NCBI GenBank assembly: GCA_947259335.1
Contig: CAMYMQ010000310.1
Span: 1-59,235 of the forward strand
Direction of reading: 5' to 3'
Length of the DNA stretch: 59,235 nucleotides
From: an uncultured Alphaproteobacteria bacterium
GTDB lineage: Bacteria > Pseudomonadota > Alphaproteobacteria > Bin65
The notes below the pieces were generated by a model. That model made no database searches and was not told where the DNA came from. It saw nothing but the letters and a program-made list of their open reading frames with translations. Within the stretch, counting starts at the first letter, position 1, and each line of letters opens with the position of its first letter. Below, piece by piece: positions 18,437 through 27,487 of the stretch. The translations under genes and the position numbers were made by a program.

Positions 18437-18782
18437 CAATACACTCCGGTCGATCGGGCACAAATTACGGTTGTCCGCGAACTGATTCGTCGGCCACCGC
18501 GACTCGGAATGCACCCGGACGGACCTTTAATTGTCCCTTTCCGGATAATGTCGGATGGGCAGCATGACAGCAAGGATAATTGACAAGTCGAAAACGGCGG
18601 CGCGGAGCCATGTTCCGGACACATGGAGCGCTTCGCGGTCGGCGGCTCGCCATTCGTCGGCGCCAGTGGATTTTGCCGACGCGAGCGTCTCGGAATTCTG
18701 AAGATCGATCGTCGGCCCGCCACAGCGGGAGCATTTCGGACTCACCCGAAATTTCTGCTCAGAACGATAGGCAGAGTTCCTC
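18437..18782. other. intergenic region, 346 bp
   Basis: It lies between the serine palmitoyltransferase-like gene and the upstream reductase on the same strand, so the synthase gene probably has its own promoter here. Only short unrecognisable frames are present, and I see no RNA gene or strong terminator. Confidence 0.45.
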
Positions 18783-19571
18783 CTATCGGCGCTTTCCGGC
18801 CGGGAGGCGTTGCATGCGCTTCATGATGCGGTCGCGCAGAAAGACCGGCGCCCGCGACGCAAGTATCGCGCCCCCATACAGGGGCCAAGGGAAGCCGATG
18901 AAGGCTTTCTTTCGGACAAGTCCCCGCAGGATAATCCGCGCGGACTTCTCCGCCGACATGCGCAGCGGCTTGGGCGAGGGGTGGCTGCGATCCATGGGCG
19001 TATCGACAAACCCCGGCACGATCACGGATGTCGCGATACCCGCTTCGGCCAAACGCGGGCGCAGCGCCTCGCCATAGGCCTTCACCGCCGCCTTGGTCGC
19101 GGAATATACGGGCGCATGGGGCAGCGGCGTAATCGCCGACATCGACGCCATAATGGCGAGATGCCCCCCGCCCCGGGGCACCATCACGGACAAGGCTGCC
19201 TCCACGGTTGCGAAGACCCCCATGATATTGGTCTCGACCATTGCGGCGACCCGATCGGGCGCCTCGAGGAGGCCTCCGTCCGACACCATGCCGAAAACGC
19301 CGGCATTCGCGATGACCAGATCGACCGGAGACCGTTGTTCGACCGTCTGGACGAACGATCGGACGGCGTCGCGCTCCGCGACGTCGAACGTCTCCGCGAC
19401 AACCGTCGCGCCGGCCGCTTCACAGGCGCTCCGCACCGCCATCAAGCGCTCCCCGTTCCGGCCCGCCAGTCCCAGGACGACCTTCTCGTCTGCCAGTTCA
19501 AGGGCCAACGCCCTGCCGATGCCGCTCGACGCCCCGGTTATCACAATGCTGCGGAAGGGATACCGGACCAT
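18783..19571 (-). CDS. classical short-chain dehydrogenase/reductase, possible 3-ketosphinganine reductase
   Basis: A 262-aa SDR. TGASSGIG (12-19) binds NAD(P), NAG (89-91) follows, and the catalytic Ser145, Tyr156 and Lys160 (YSATK) are present. PGFVDTPM is the usual substrate-loop start, and the basic C-terminus (RDRIMKRMQRL) could sit on the membrane. In eukaryotic sphingolipid synthesis a classical SDR reduces 3-ketodihydrosphingosine; characterised bacterial pathways use a different reductase (CerR). Assignment here rests on position between the synthase and the GT21 gene. ATG 19571 precedes MVRYPFRSIVITG directly. Plain fatty-acyl or steroid-type SDR function remains possible. Confidence 0.8.
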   Translation of the reverse strand: MVRYPFRSIVITGASSGIGRALALELADEKVVLGLAGRNGERLMAVRSACEAAGATVVAETFDVAERDAVRSFVQTVEQRSPVDLVIANAGVFGMVSDGGLLEAPDRVAAMVETNIMGVFATVEAALSVMVPRGGGHLAIMASMSAITPLPHAPVYSATKAAVKAYGEALRPRLAEAGIATSVIVPGFVDTPMDRSHPSPKPLRMSAEKSARIILRGLVRKKAFIGFPWPLYGGAILASRAPVFLRDRIMKRMQRLPAGKRR

Positions 19572-19770
19572 CAACCACGTGCCGCGAGGCTGGACCGCCC
19601 GGGCCGGCGCCCCACCCCGACGCCGGGGACTCGCACGCGGACACACGGCCGGACGTCCGGTGCGCGCGGGTCGCGGATTTCGGGGATCGTCACTGGCGTC
19701 TCGAACATCGTGTCGGCATTATGCACCGCATCCGACAAACGCCGAATAGCGAGAATGGGCACCCGGTCCA

Positions 19771-20931
19771 ATGGCCACCCTGTTTCTGGTTTTCTGGATC
19801 CTGCTCCTTTCCGTACACGCCCTTCTTTTCGTCTGCGCCCTGACACAGCCGTTGCGGCGGCGCGGCGCCGGCGCCGCGGACGAGGCTGTCGCCCGTCCTG
19901 CCACCGCCAGTCCTGCCATCAGCGTGATCGTGCCGGTGAGAGGCGACCGGAGGGATCTCGGCCCATGCCTGGCCAGCCTGGCGACGATCGACGACCCGAA
20001 TATCGAACTCGTCATCTGTGTGGGGGACCCGGAAGACCCGGCCTTGCCAACCGTCAGAAATGTCGTCGAGAAGGCGACGGTGCCGGCACGGTGCCTGATC
20101 GGGCGGGTCGCCGGCCTCAAGAACGACAAGTTGCAGCTCGTCGCCAACGGCTACGAGAACAGCCGCCTGCCGCTGGTTCTCATGACCGACGACAATATGA
20201 TCTGGAACGCCGCCCTGCTTCGGGATCTGGTCGTCCGTCTCGGTGGCGAGACGGGGCTTGTTTCCGGCGTGGCGACGGCGACCGGCGCGAACACGTTTTG
20301 GGCGCGGGTCGAACAGGCCATGATCAACGGCTATTTCAACCGGCTCATGCTTGCCGGCGATCTGCTCGGCGTCAGTCATGCGACCGGAAAGATTCTGTTG
20401 TTTCGCCGCGCTGATCTCGACGCTGCCGGCGGCATGGCGGCGCTCAACACAGGCGTGTGCGAGGATGCGACCTTGCGCGAAAAACTGGAAGCGCGCGGAT
20501 TGCGCTCCGTTCTCTCGCCGCTCGGCGCCGACCATCCCGTGCCGGACAAATCGCTGCACGACGTCTGGCACCGACAGTTGCGTTGGTTCCGGTGCCGGAG
20601 GGCCCATGGCGGCCTCATATTCTGGCTGGAACCGCTGATCGGCATGGCCGCGCTGGTCGCCTGGAGCCTGCTCTGGGCCTTTTTCGACAGCAATGTCGCG
20701 GTGTGGCAGCCGCTTCTCGCCGGCGTCACACTGTGGGTGGGACTGGAAGCCGGCTATCTTCGGCTCAAGCGTCTGCCACTTGACCCTTGGCTACTCCCGG
20801 CCGTGCTGGTACGGGAAGCTGTCTTTCCCGTCCTCTGGCTTCAGTGCCTGACACGCGCCACCATCGACTGGCGCGGAAATGATTTTTCCATGACGACGGG
20901 CGAAACTCGAGTGAATGCCAAGGACCGTTGA
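19771..20931 (+). CDS. GT21 ceramide-glucosyltransferase-like enzyme
   Basis: A 386-aa membrane glycosyltransferase. One N-terminal membrane segment (about 5-25) is followed by ISVIVPVRGD (50-59), CVGDPEDPA (83-91), KNDKLQL (117-123), TDDN at 139-142 as the D2 motif, ED at 231-232 as D3, and (Q/R)xxRW as QLRW at 269-272. C-terminal membrane segments come last. The KPLKG-like start, the DPEDP block and KNDKL are hallmarks of GT21, which includes ceramide glucosyltransferases, HpnI and Agrobacterium-type processive lipid glycosyltransferases. It is divergent from the SDR gene, sharing a 199-bp promoter region, and supports a glycosphingolipid reading of the island. The acceptor could also be diacylglycerol or a hopanoid. 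Confidence 0.75.
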   Translation: MATLFLVFWILLLSVHALLFVCALTQPLRRRGAGAADEAVARPATASPAISVIVPVRGDRRDLGPCLASLATIDDPNIELVICVGDPEDPALPTVRNVVEKATVPARCLIGRVAGLKNDKLQLVANGYENSRLPLVLMTDDNMIWNAALLRDLVVRLGGETGLVSGVATATGANTFWARVEQAMINGYFNRLMLAGDLLGVSHATGKILLFRRADLDAAGGMAALNTGVCEDATLREKLEARGLRSVLSPLGADHPVPDKSLHDVWHRQLRWFRCRRAHGGLIFWLEPLIGMAALVAWSLLWAFFDSNVAVWQPLLAGVTLWVGLEAGYLRLKRLPLDPWLLPAVLVREAVFPVLWLQCLTRATIDWRGNDFSMTTGETRVNAKDR

Positions 20932-20957
20932 ATGGACAGTCTCTTAGAAACAGTGAA

Positions 20958-21020
20958 TTTGGGCAGTTGGCGCGTCGCCGGAATTCCAGGCATCGGAGCC
21001 GACGACTCGAACTGCCCAAA
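20958..21020. repeat. 11-bp perfect inverted repeat with nested stem
   Basis: TTTGGGCAGTT (20958-20968) is matched exactly by AACTGCCCAAA (21010-21020). The 41-base loop contains a second pairing, CGTCG (20973-20977) with CGACG (21000-21004). It fills the gap between the GT21 gene and wzm. It may be a transcript structure (terminator or attenuator without a T-run), a DNA operator or the remnant of a small mobile element. Confidence 0.7.
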
Positions 21021-21088
21021 CCGACCGTCGCGCCCTCGGGGGCGAAGGGGAAACCGACGGAACGCCACGCACCGAGGTCAGGACAGGA

Positions 21089-21910
21089 ATGACTGAAGCA
21101 CTTTCCGGGGAGCGCCGCAGCCGCGGCCGGGCCATTCTCGCGTCGGAGGTCTCGGACGTCTTCAGGCATTTCGACTTTGCCTTCCAGATCGCCTGGAGCA
21201 ATGCACGCGCCGAATACCGACGGTCGTTCCTCGGGCCAGGCTGGCTCGTGGTCGGCACCGCCATCGGTGTGGGTGGCATGGGCTTCGTGTGGGGCACGCT
21301 GTTCAATGTCAAAGCGTCAGAGTTCATTCCCCTGATCACGGTCGGGTTTGTCGTCTGGTTCCTTTTGTCGACTTCGGTGGTCGGCGCCTGCTCGGTCTTC
21401 TATCGCAATCGCGAACTGTTCCTGAATCGCCGCGTCTCGTCGCTGCTCGTCTCGACGGTGCATCTGCTGGAGCAACTGGTCGACTATGCCCACAACCTGA
21501 TCGTCGTTCTCGTCGTATTGCTGATCTTTCCGCAGAATCTGTCCTTCACCGCGCTCTGGGCGATCCCGGGGACCCTTCTGGTCCTGGTCAATCTTCTGTG
21601 CGTCATCCAGATCATCGGATACATCGGGGCGCGCTTCCGGGACTTGGCCCCGCTCGTGACCGCGATCATATCGCCGTTGTTTCTGATAACGCCGGTCATG
21701 TTTCGCCCCGAACAGCTCGGGTCGGCACAATTCGTCGTGTACATCAATCCCTTCGCCTACTGGGTCGAACTGATCCGCAGCCCCTTGCTCGGCCAGGTGC
21801 CGAGCCTGACGACCTGGCTGGGCTGCATCGCGATGACCATCGTCGGCTGGGCCCTTGCGCTGTATCTGACCGCCCGCAAGCGTCCCAACCTCGCCTATTG
21901 GGTCAACTGA
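21089..21910 (+). CDS. wzm: ABC-2 type polysaccharide export permease
   Basis: A 273-aa inner-membrane permease with six predicted membrane segments. The amphipathic N-terminal stretch (HFDFAFQIAWSNARAEYRRSFLGP) is typical of Wzm/KpsM/RfbA-type exporters, as are the NPFAYWVELIRSPLLG block and the LYLTARKR end. AGGACAGGA lies before the ATG. The ATPase gene begins two bases after the stop. Together they would carry a finished polysaccharide or undecaprenyl-linked glycan across the inner membrane. Confidence 0.9.
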   Translation: MTEALSGERRSRGRAILASEVSDVFRHFDFAFQIAWSNARAEYRRSFLGPGWLVVGTAIGVGGMGFVWGTLFNVKASEFIPLITVGFVVWFLLSTSVVGACSVFYRNRELFLNRRVSSLLVSTVHLLEQLVDYAHNLIVVLVVLLIFPQNLSFTALWAIPGTLLVLVNLLCVIQIIGYIGARFRDLAPLVTAIISPLFLITPVMFRPEQLGSAQFVVYINPFAYWVELIRSPLLGQVPSLTTWLGCIAMTIVGWALALYLTARKRPNLAYWVN

Positions 21911-21912
21911 TC

Positions 21913-22626
21913 ATGGCGCGCATCGACGTTCAGCACGCGACCATCGAATATCCGATCTTCAACGGCGCGAGCATGCAGCTCCGGAACCGGATCGTCGAAG
22001 TCAGCACCGGGGGGATCATCTCCCGCGGCACGAAGGATGTCCTCACCATCCGGGCGCTCGACGATATCTCCTTCACGATCGAGGACGGCGAGTATGTCGG
22101 CCTTGTCGGGCACAACGGCGCCGGCAAATCGACGCTGCTGCGCACCCTTGCCGGCGTCTACACTCCCGCCAAGGGCAACGTCGACGTGTCCGGGAGCATC
22201 TCGACCATCTTTCAGCTGGGCGCCGGCATGAACCGCGACCTGTCAGGCTACGAGAATATCGTCCGGATGGGCATGTTCATGGGCGCCAGCGCCGCCCAGG
22301 CCCGAGCCTTCATACCGGATGTCGAGTCGTTCTCGGAACTGGGCAACTTTCTTTCGATGCCCGTCCATACCTACTCCGACGGCATGTTGACGCGGCTGAG
22401 CTTTGCGGTCGCGACCGCCGTCCGCCCCGATATCCTGCTCATCGACGAGGCCTTGAGCGCGGGCGACGCGGAATTTCAGAAGAAGGCTCAGGCGCGGATC
22501 GCGAACATCATCAGCTCCGCCAAAATTCTCGTCCTCGCCTCACACTCGCAGAGTCTGATCGAGCTCTACTGCAATCGTGTCCTGCACTTCGAGCACGGGA
22601 AACTCATCAAGGACGAGAAGATCTAG
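21913..22626 (+). CDS. wzt: ABC transporter ATPase for polysaccharide export
   Basis: A 237-aa nucleotide-binding subunit. Walker A is GHNGAGKST (66-74), the Q-loop region is STIFQLGAG, the signature is degenerate YSDGMLTRLSF (154-164) as usual in this subfamily, Walker B is ILLIDE (174-179) and the H-loop is ASHSQ. The approximately 40-residue extension before ALDDISF is typical of Wzt/TagH/RfbE. There is no C-terminal carbohydrate-binding domain, so export probably does not depend on recognising a capped chain end. Coupled to wzm with a 2-base gap. Confidence 0.9.
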   Translation: MARIDVQHATIEYPIFNGASMQLRNRIVEVSTGGIISRGTKDVLTIRALDDISFTIEDGEYVGLVGHNGAGKSTLLRTLAGVYTPAKGNVDVSGSISTIFQLGAGMNRDLSGYENIVRMGMFMGASAAQARAFIPDVESFSELGNFLSMPVHTYSDGMLTRLSFAVATAVRPDILLIDEALSAGDAEFQKKAQARIANIISSAKILVLASHSQSLIELYCNRVLHFEHGKLIKDEKI

Positions 22627-22643
22627 CGCCTCTCGGCAGCGGC

Positions 22644-23744
22644 CTACCAGTAAGTGGGTTGGCGGTGGAACAGCCACGACAATTCCCGGCGCAGTCCCGA
22701 TACCGTCGATTGCATCGCGCGCACGTGGCGGCGAACGATCTGTCCGGCGATCTTGCCGCCGGCGACCTTGTTCTTGCGCAGCAGCGCCGCACCGCGCCCG
22801 ATGGAACAGAACCGCATCACCAGGGAGGCGAACTGCCTTTCCCCGAGGGCTTCCGCGAATACTTCGCTGTCCTTCTCCAGGCATTCGGCGATGGCCGCCT
22901 TGGGATCCGGGCCACCGGCGATCGAGCGGCGCGCCAGCGGAACGAACCCCCCGAGGACCGCGTTGTTCGAGAAGTTGTTGCCGCCGTGGCGGCGATACAT
23001 GCCCAGCACCTTGCGAATCACTGCGGTGCCGCCGATCGCGTGGGCGAAGTTGGCCAGATATTCGTCGGCGCAGATCCGCATGTCGAAATCGGCACTCATG
23101 ATCAGGTCGAGGACATCGCGGCGAAACATCATCGAGCTGGTGGTGCCCCAGATCCAGTAACCGGCATGGTTGGCGTCCGCGGCGATTTCCTCGACGGCGA
23201 TCTCCTGCTTTGCGAACTCGTCCTCGAGCGTCGCCTCGCGGACCAGGCGCTTGGGCAGGTCGTGGAACGGTCGGAACTTGCTGCGCGGCAGGACCCCGAC
23301 GAGGAAGCCGTCCTTGTCGATCAGCCACTGATCGGACGTCGACATGGCGACATGGACGCGTCCGCTGAGATGACACGCGACATGGGTCGCGACGAAATCG
23401 GCATCGAGCAGATCGTCCGCGTCGACGAAAGCGACAAACTGCCCGGACGCCATTTGCAGGCCGCGGCGCATCGCCGAATATTGCCCCTGCGCCGTGTCGG
23501 AGCGTGCGACGGTCAATTTTCCCCGGGTCCAATCCGCCTGTATGGTCCGCAGGACCGCCTCGGACTCGTCTTCCGACCCGTCATCCACAACGATGCACTC
23601 AATGCGCTCATAGCTTTGCGCCCGGATCGAATCGAGGCAGGGCTTGAGAAACCGGGCATAGTTGTGGTTGGTCACGACAAGGCTGACCCAAGGCAGGCTC
23701 ATTTGGGGAGTAGCGTCGGAACGCCCCGATTGCTCCAAAAGCAT
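22644..23744 (-). CDS. GT2 family glycosyltransferase
   Basis: A 366-aa soluble glycosyltransferase with a GT-A fold. VSLVVTNHNYARFL opens the domain, VDDGSEDES is the nucleotide-binding block, VDADD carries the metal-binding DxD, and the C-terminal part has DMRICADEYLAN and YRRHGGNN as acceptor-side elements. ATG 23744 is used; an in-frame ATG at 23702 just before LPWVSLV is equally plausible. It is convergent with wzt, 17 bp apart. The sugar is unknown. Confidence 0.83.
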   Translation of the reverse strand: MLLEQSGRSDATPQMSLPWVSLVVTNHNYARFLKPCLDSIRAQSYERIECIVVDDGSEDESEAVLRTIQADWTRGKLTVARSDTAQGQYSAMRRGLQMASGQFVAFVDADDLLDADFVATHVACHLSGRVHVAMSTSDQWLIDKDGFLVGVLPRSKFRPFHDLPKRLVREATLEDEFAKQEIAVEEIAADANHAGYWIWGTTSSMMFRRDVLDLIMSADFDMRICADEYLANFAHAIGGTAVIRKVLGMYRRHGGNNFSNNAVLGGFVPLARRSIAGGPDPKAAIAECLEKDSEVFAEALGERQFASLVMRFCSIGRGAALLRKNKVAGGKIAGQIVRRHVRAMQSTVSGLRRELSWLFHRQPTYW

Positions 23745-23950
23745 TGCAGTTGCCGCCTCGGTCTCGATTGCAGAATCATACGGCCATGCGCCGGCCCGTC
23801 AACGACCGCCCGGATAGACGATCGACCGGTGCCTGCGGTACCAAGCCGGACTAGAATATCGCAGGGAACGATCGATCGATTTCCGGGCGTCAGAATCCGC
23901 CATGAACGCTCGCCGGACGATCGGCCGGCGCGACGGCATCAAGGTTCCTG

Positions 23951-26900
23951 TTGCCGGACACGTTTGACCTGGACCACCCCGTAACCACCCACAAACCGGG
24001 CTTAACTGCATTGGCGATTGTACTGGACTCCAAGGATTGCGCCATCGACACCCTTTCCGCTTTCGACTCCGGCGACTTTCACGCCGCTGCCCTCGGTTCC
24101 CAAGAGTGCTGGCAGAAGTATGCGGCCCTCGGCATGCTGGGCATCGTCGCGCCCGCGCTCGACGGCCTCACGCGATACAGCGACGACCGTGCCGCGTTCT
24201 TCCATGCGGCGACCCTGTTCATTGCCGGGCGCGACCGTGAATCCCTCGACATTCTGGAGCGTCTTGGCACGCCCCAAGCGCGGGCCTTGGCCACGCTGGT
24301 CGCCAAGGACAGCATCAGGGTCCTGGCCCAGCTCCCCTATCGGCGGGGTGGTCCGCAGGTCCTGATCGAAGGCCTGTCGGGGGACCCGAAATTCCGCGTC
24401 GCCAATCACGCGCCCGATCCGGAAGACCTGCCGAGCCCGCCGGACGCCAGTGTCTTCGATTGGTACCGGGAAGACGACGTCCCGGATTTCTACCTCTGCC
24501 ACATGCTCGAATGGCACATGCCGCCGGCCGACATTCACGAAGCGCCCTTTCCCGTCTTCGCGCAAACGGCCGACACTGACATCCATATCCAGCTGCTGCG
24601 GCGGTGGCTTCCGAGCTTCGACGCGATGTTCGTGACCGACACCACCGAACACGCGATGGTCTCGCGCCTCCTGCCGGGAAGAACGGTCGCCGCGGCGCCG
24701 TCGCCGTTCGGCTGGACCGAACTGTCCGGCGACCCCGATCCGTCCAGCAAGAACCGCCCCATCGACGTGTTCATGTCGGGAATCATGCTGAGGCCGTACT
24801 TTCCGGACAAGGTCAGGTTCCTGGTCAGGCTCCTGAGGGAGCAGGATCTCAACGTCTTCATCATCGACGGCGCGGTCGACCGGCGGCGGTACCTGGAGGT
24901 GATGGCCCACTCCAAGACGACCTTGTGCTACACGCGCAACCAGCAGGCGCTGGTGACGCGCGGCATCGACGCCCTCGGCGTCGGCTGCGTCCCCGTCATC
25001 GCCAAGGACAATGTCCTCAAGCTGTCGCTGCCCGACGATTGCGATTTCGAATACTCCCCCGATTTCAGCGACGTCGTCCCCGCCGTTCGCGGCGCGATCG
25101 ACGCCTTCGACCGAAGCGACCCGGCGCCGCGCGCGGCCAGAGCCCGGGACGCTTTCGCCCCGGCCACGATCACCTCGCGGCATCTGCGGGCTCTGACCGT
25201 TCATGCAGCGCTGGCCTCTACGGGACCGCGGCGGCGGGTCTACGAACCGCTTCGAGACACGAGGCGCAATGCTCAATTCATCAACTGGCCGCTTCCTGAC
25301 GATGAATTCGCGCGGGGCGTCTTCGACCACAATGCCCGGGTCTTTCGAAACCGATTGAAGCAGGGGTGGAGTTCCGAAGCCGCCAACAACCTTGCCCGCG
25401 AGTATCTCGTCCAGTGTGCCGAGGCGGCCCGGCGCGGAGAACCCCATCGCACGGGACCGCGTCTGCGCTTCGCGCTGAGGCTTCTCGACATTGCGATCGC
25501 GAAGGATCCGCGCCGTCTGGTCCTTTGGCTGAACTACATACGGGCGGCGCGCCTGCTCGGCGATCACCGGCTGAAAGCGCGGGCCAGCGCGAGGTTGGCC
25601 GACCTGCTCACCAAGGACGAGGCCCATTGGACGGTTTCGATCCATGACGACGTGATGCCGCCGGACTACAGCGACCACCTGATCGACCAGTATGCCTATT
25701 TCGCCCAGCTGGCACGGATACCCGTGGGCAGGGATACCAGCGATGCCGGGCTCGAGGATCACCTCAAGCGCATCATCCTCGCCTCACTCAATTGGCTTGC
25801 CGGTTGGGTGTTCGCGGACGAAAGCCGCTTCGCGGAGGCCTATCGGCTCAATCCGGGCTACGGACCGATCGCCTTCGATTTCGTGATCTCCGCCTTGCGC
25901 TCTCGCGCACCGATCTCGGACGACGTGGTGCGGGCGATCAGGAACTTGCTGGAGAGATCGCACAACTATGCCCAACTGGCGGCGATGGTCATCAGCCATG
26001 AAGATCGGCTGGCGCCCCATCTGACCCGCGAGGAAATCGAGAGCTGCCGCCACTTGTGGCGAACCTACCCGAGCAAGGTTCTGCCGATCGAAGCATCGAA
26101 TTTCTCACGCGGGATCGGCCCTTTCCTCTCCTATGGCGGCGTCGCACCCAGGCCGACCCGCCTGCTCGACCAGATTGGCTCGATGCATGTCGGGGTCGTC
26201 GTCTGCGAGTTCGAAGGCGACCGGCCTGCCCAGGAGACAGACCTGCAGGCGCTTGCGTCCGAGCCCTATGCCGGACTGACCCGGGCGGCCGGCTTCATCC
26301 ACCCGGGCCTTCGGCTCGACCCGCACCCCTGGCGAATCGTTGTCGGCAATACCCTCGCCATCGACTACCGCGACCTGCTGCTGCACGCGATCCGGCAAAC
26401 GAGGGGATCGGTCGTCGCCGTCCTGTACGACCCCGGAGAATTCCGCCGCCACTTCCAGGCCCGGCTGCCGGCGTTGGATACGCTCTCGCGGCCGATCGTC
26501 ATGGTCGGCGGCGATCCGGCTTCGCAACAGACGAGAATCGTCGGCGTCATCGCTCCCCGGTCCGACCTCGCGGTCTTGCGGGGCGCACGAGGCCCCGTCG
26601 GCTCGAGCGGGTGGCACGATCCCTGTCAGCTCGTTCGAGCCCTGCGCGACCGCGGCGTTTCGTACGACGTGTGGGATCCAACGGGAACACAGCCCAGAAC
26701 GCTGACTATTCCCGGCATCGAGGAACTGCTGCCGAAGAACCGCCAGTATTTCGCCGAGGTGTTGGCACGGCCGTTTCACAGACACAGCCCGGGCTTGGCG
26801 AAGCGGCCGACGGTCCGACAGATCGCCCGAACGCTCGCCGCTGCCGCGACCTTGGCCACCGACGGCATTCGCATCGGCGCGCATATCGCCAGACGATGGT

Positions 26901-27412
26901 TGCGACGGCCCCGGCCCGGTGCCCTCTTCGACGCCGACTGGTATGCCGGCCAGGTTGCCGACACCGGACTGAACCGCGCGCGCGCCTTCCGGCACTATAT
27001 GCGGCAAGGCGCGCGTGAAGGTCTGGACCCTCATCCTCTGTTCGACAGCGCCTACTATCTCGAACAATGCGCCGACGCCGGCATCGACTGCGCAAACCCG
27101 TTGACGCACTTCATTCGGCACGGGGCCTATCTCGGGTTGAACCCGAACCCCTTCTTCGATGTCGGCTGGTATTTGGAGAGGCACCCGCCCGTTGCCGAGG
27201 CCGGGCGAAACCCGCTTCACCACTACCTGCACGTCGGCGCCAAGAAGGGTTGGGATCCGGGCCCGGAGTTCGACTCCCGATGGTATCTCTCCGAGCATCC
27301 CGAGGCCGCGGCGGATGGCTTGTCCCCGTTGGCACACTACCTGTCGGTCGGCGCAGCCGCCGGCTATCCCCCGCGTCCCGGCCTGGCCGAAGCCAGAAAG
27401 TCGCCAATCTGA
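23951..27412 (+). CDS. large multidomain glycosyltransferase-like protein with C-terminal DxxWY repeats
   Basis: An 1153-aa protein. Residues 1-200 are helical and unassigned. About residues 170-420 look like a GT-B glycosyltransferase of the CgeB/GT4-like type: IDVFMSGIMLRPYFPDKVRFLVRLL, then LCYTRNQQALVTRGIDALGVGCVPVIA, the usual carboxy-half donor-site helix. A long helical middle (450-730) may be TPR-like. Residues 993-1143 hold four repeats of the FD-x2-WY-x-(E/Q)-x2-A-x3-NPL-HY-x2-GA-x2-G-x-P type, often appended to bacterial glycosyltransferases. The start appears to be TTG at 23951 with AAGG upstream; no ATG occurs before about codon 63. A large scaffold-like transferase for the exported glycan is inferred. 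Confidence 0.72.
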   Translation: MPDTFDLDHPVTTHKPGLTALAIVLDSKDCAIDTLSAFDSGDFHAAALGSQECWQKYAALGMLGIVAPALDGLTRYSDDRAAFFHAATLFIAGRDRESLDILERLGTPQARALATLVAKDSIRVLAQLPYRRGGPQVLIEGLSGDPKFRVANHAPDPEDLPSPPDASVFDWYREDDVPDFYLCHMLEWHMPPADIHEAPFPVFAQTADTDIHIQLLRRWLPSFDAMFVTDTTEHAMVSRLLPGRTVAAAPSPFGWTELSGDPDPSSKNRPIDVFMSGIMLRPYFPDKVRFLVRLLREQDLNVFIIDGAVDRRRYLEVMAHSKTTLCYTRNQQALVTRGIDALGVGCVPVIAKDNVLKLSLPDDCDFEYSPDFSDVVPAVRGAIDAFDRSDPAPRAARARDAFAPATITSRHLRALTVHAALASTGPRRRVYEPLRDTRRNAQFINWPLPDDEFARGVFDHNARVFRNRLKQGWSSEAANNLAREYLVQCAEAARRGEPHRTGPRLRFALRLLDIAIAKDPRRLVLWLNYIRAARLLGDHRLKARASARLADLLTKDEAHWTVSIHDDVMPPDYSDHLIDQYAYFAQLARIPVGRDTSDAGLEDHLKRIILASLNWLAGWVFADESRFAEAYRLNPGYGPIAFDFVISALRSRAPISDDVVRAIRNLLERSHNYAQLAAMVISHEDRLAPHLTREEIESCRHLWRTYPSKVLPIEASNFSRGIGPFLSYGGVAPRPTRLLDQIGSMHVGVVVCEFEGDRPAQETDLQALASEPYAGLTRAAGFIHPGLRLDPHPWRIVVGNTLAIDYRDLLLHAIRQTRGSVVAVLYDPGEFRRHFQARLPALDTLSRPIVMVGGDPASQQTRIVGVIAPRSDLAVLRGARGPVGSSGWHDPCQLVRALRDRGVSYDVWDPTGTQPRTLTIPGIEELLPKNRQYFAEVLARPFHRHSPGLAKRPTVRQIARTLAAAATLATDGIRIGAHIARRWLRRPRPGALFDADWYAGQVADTGLNRARAFRHYMRQGAREGLDPHPLFDSAYYLEQCADAGIDCANPLTHFIRHGAYLGLNPNPFFDVGWYLERHPPVAEAGRNPLHHYLHVGAKKGWDPGPEFDSRWYLSEHPEAAADGLSPLAHYLSVGAAAGYPPRPGLAEARKSPI
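26927..27379 (+). repeat. four tandem ~38-residue DxxWY/HY repeats within the CDS
   Basis: In-frame units begin FDADWY, FDSAYY, FDVGWY and FDSRWY, each ending with an H-Y-x2-(Q/H/V)-G-A motif and a G-x-(D/N/P)-P turn. They are diverged at the DNA level but keep the same spacing. The module is frequent in cell-surface glycosyltransferases; its binding role is not established to my knowledge. Confidence 0.8.
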
Positions 27413-27462
27413 AATCGGCCCGCGACCCGTGGGAGCGCGGCCGCCAGTTTCAGCCGCCGTTC

Positions 27463-27487
27463 GATGTCGATATTCGCAATCGACATC
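27463..27487. repeat. 9-bp perfect inverted repeat upstream of the E1-alpha gene
   Basis: GATGTCGAT (27463-27471) and ATCGACATC (27479-27487) are exact complements around a 7-base spacer. The site is 135 bp upstream of the likely E1-alpha start and 51 bp after the preceding gene, at the head of the 11-gene sugar operon. No T-run follows, so an operator or transcript hairpin is more likely than an intrinsic terminator. Confidence 0.6.

Noticed and set aside
24002-25762. Minus-strand 586-codon frame
   Set aside because: Antisense of the large glycosyltransferase-like gene, which has recognisable domains; this product is low-complexity Arg/Asp/Val.
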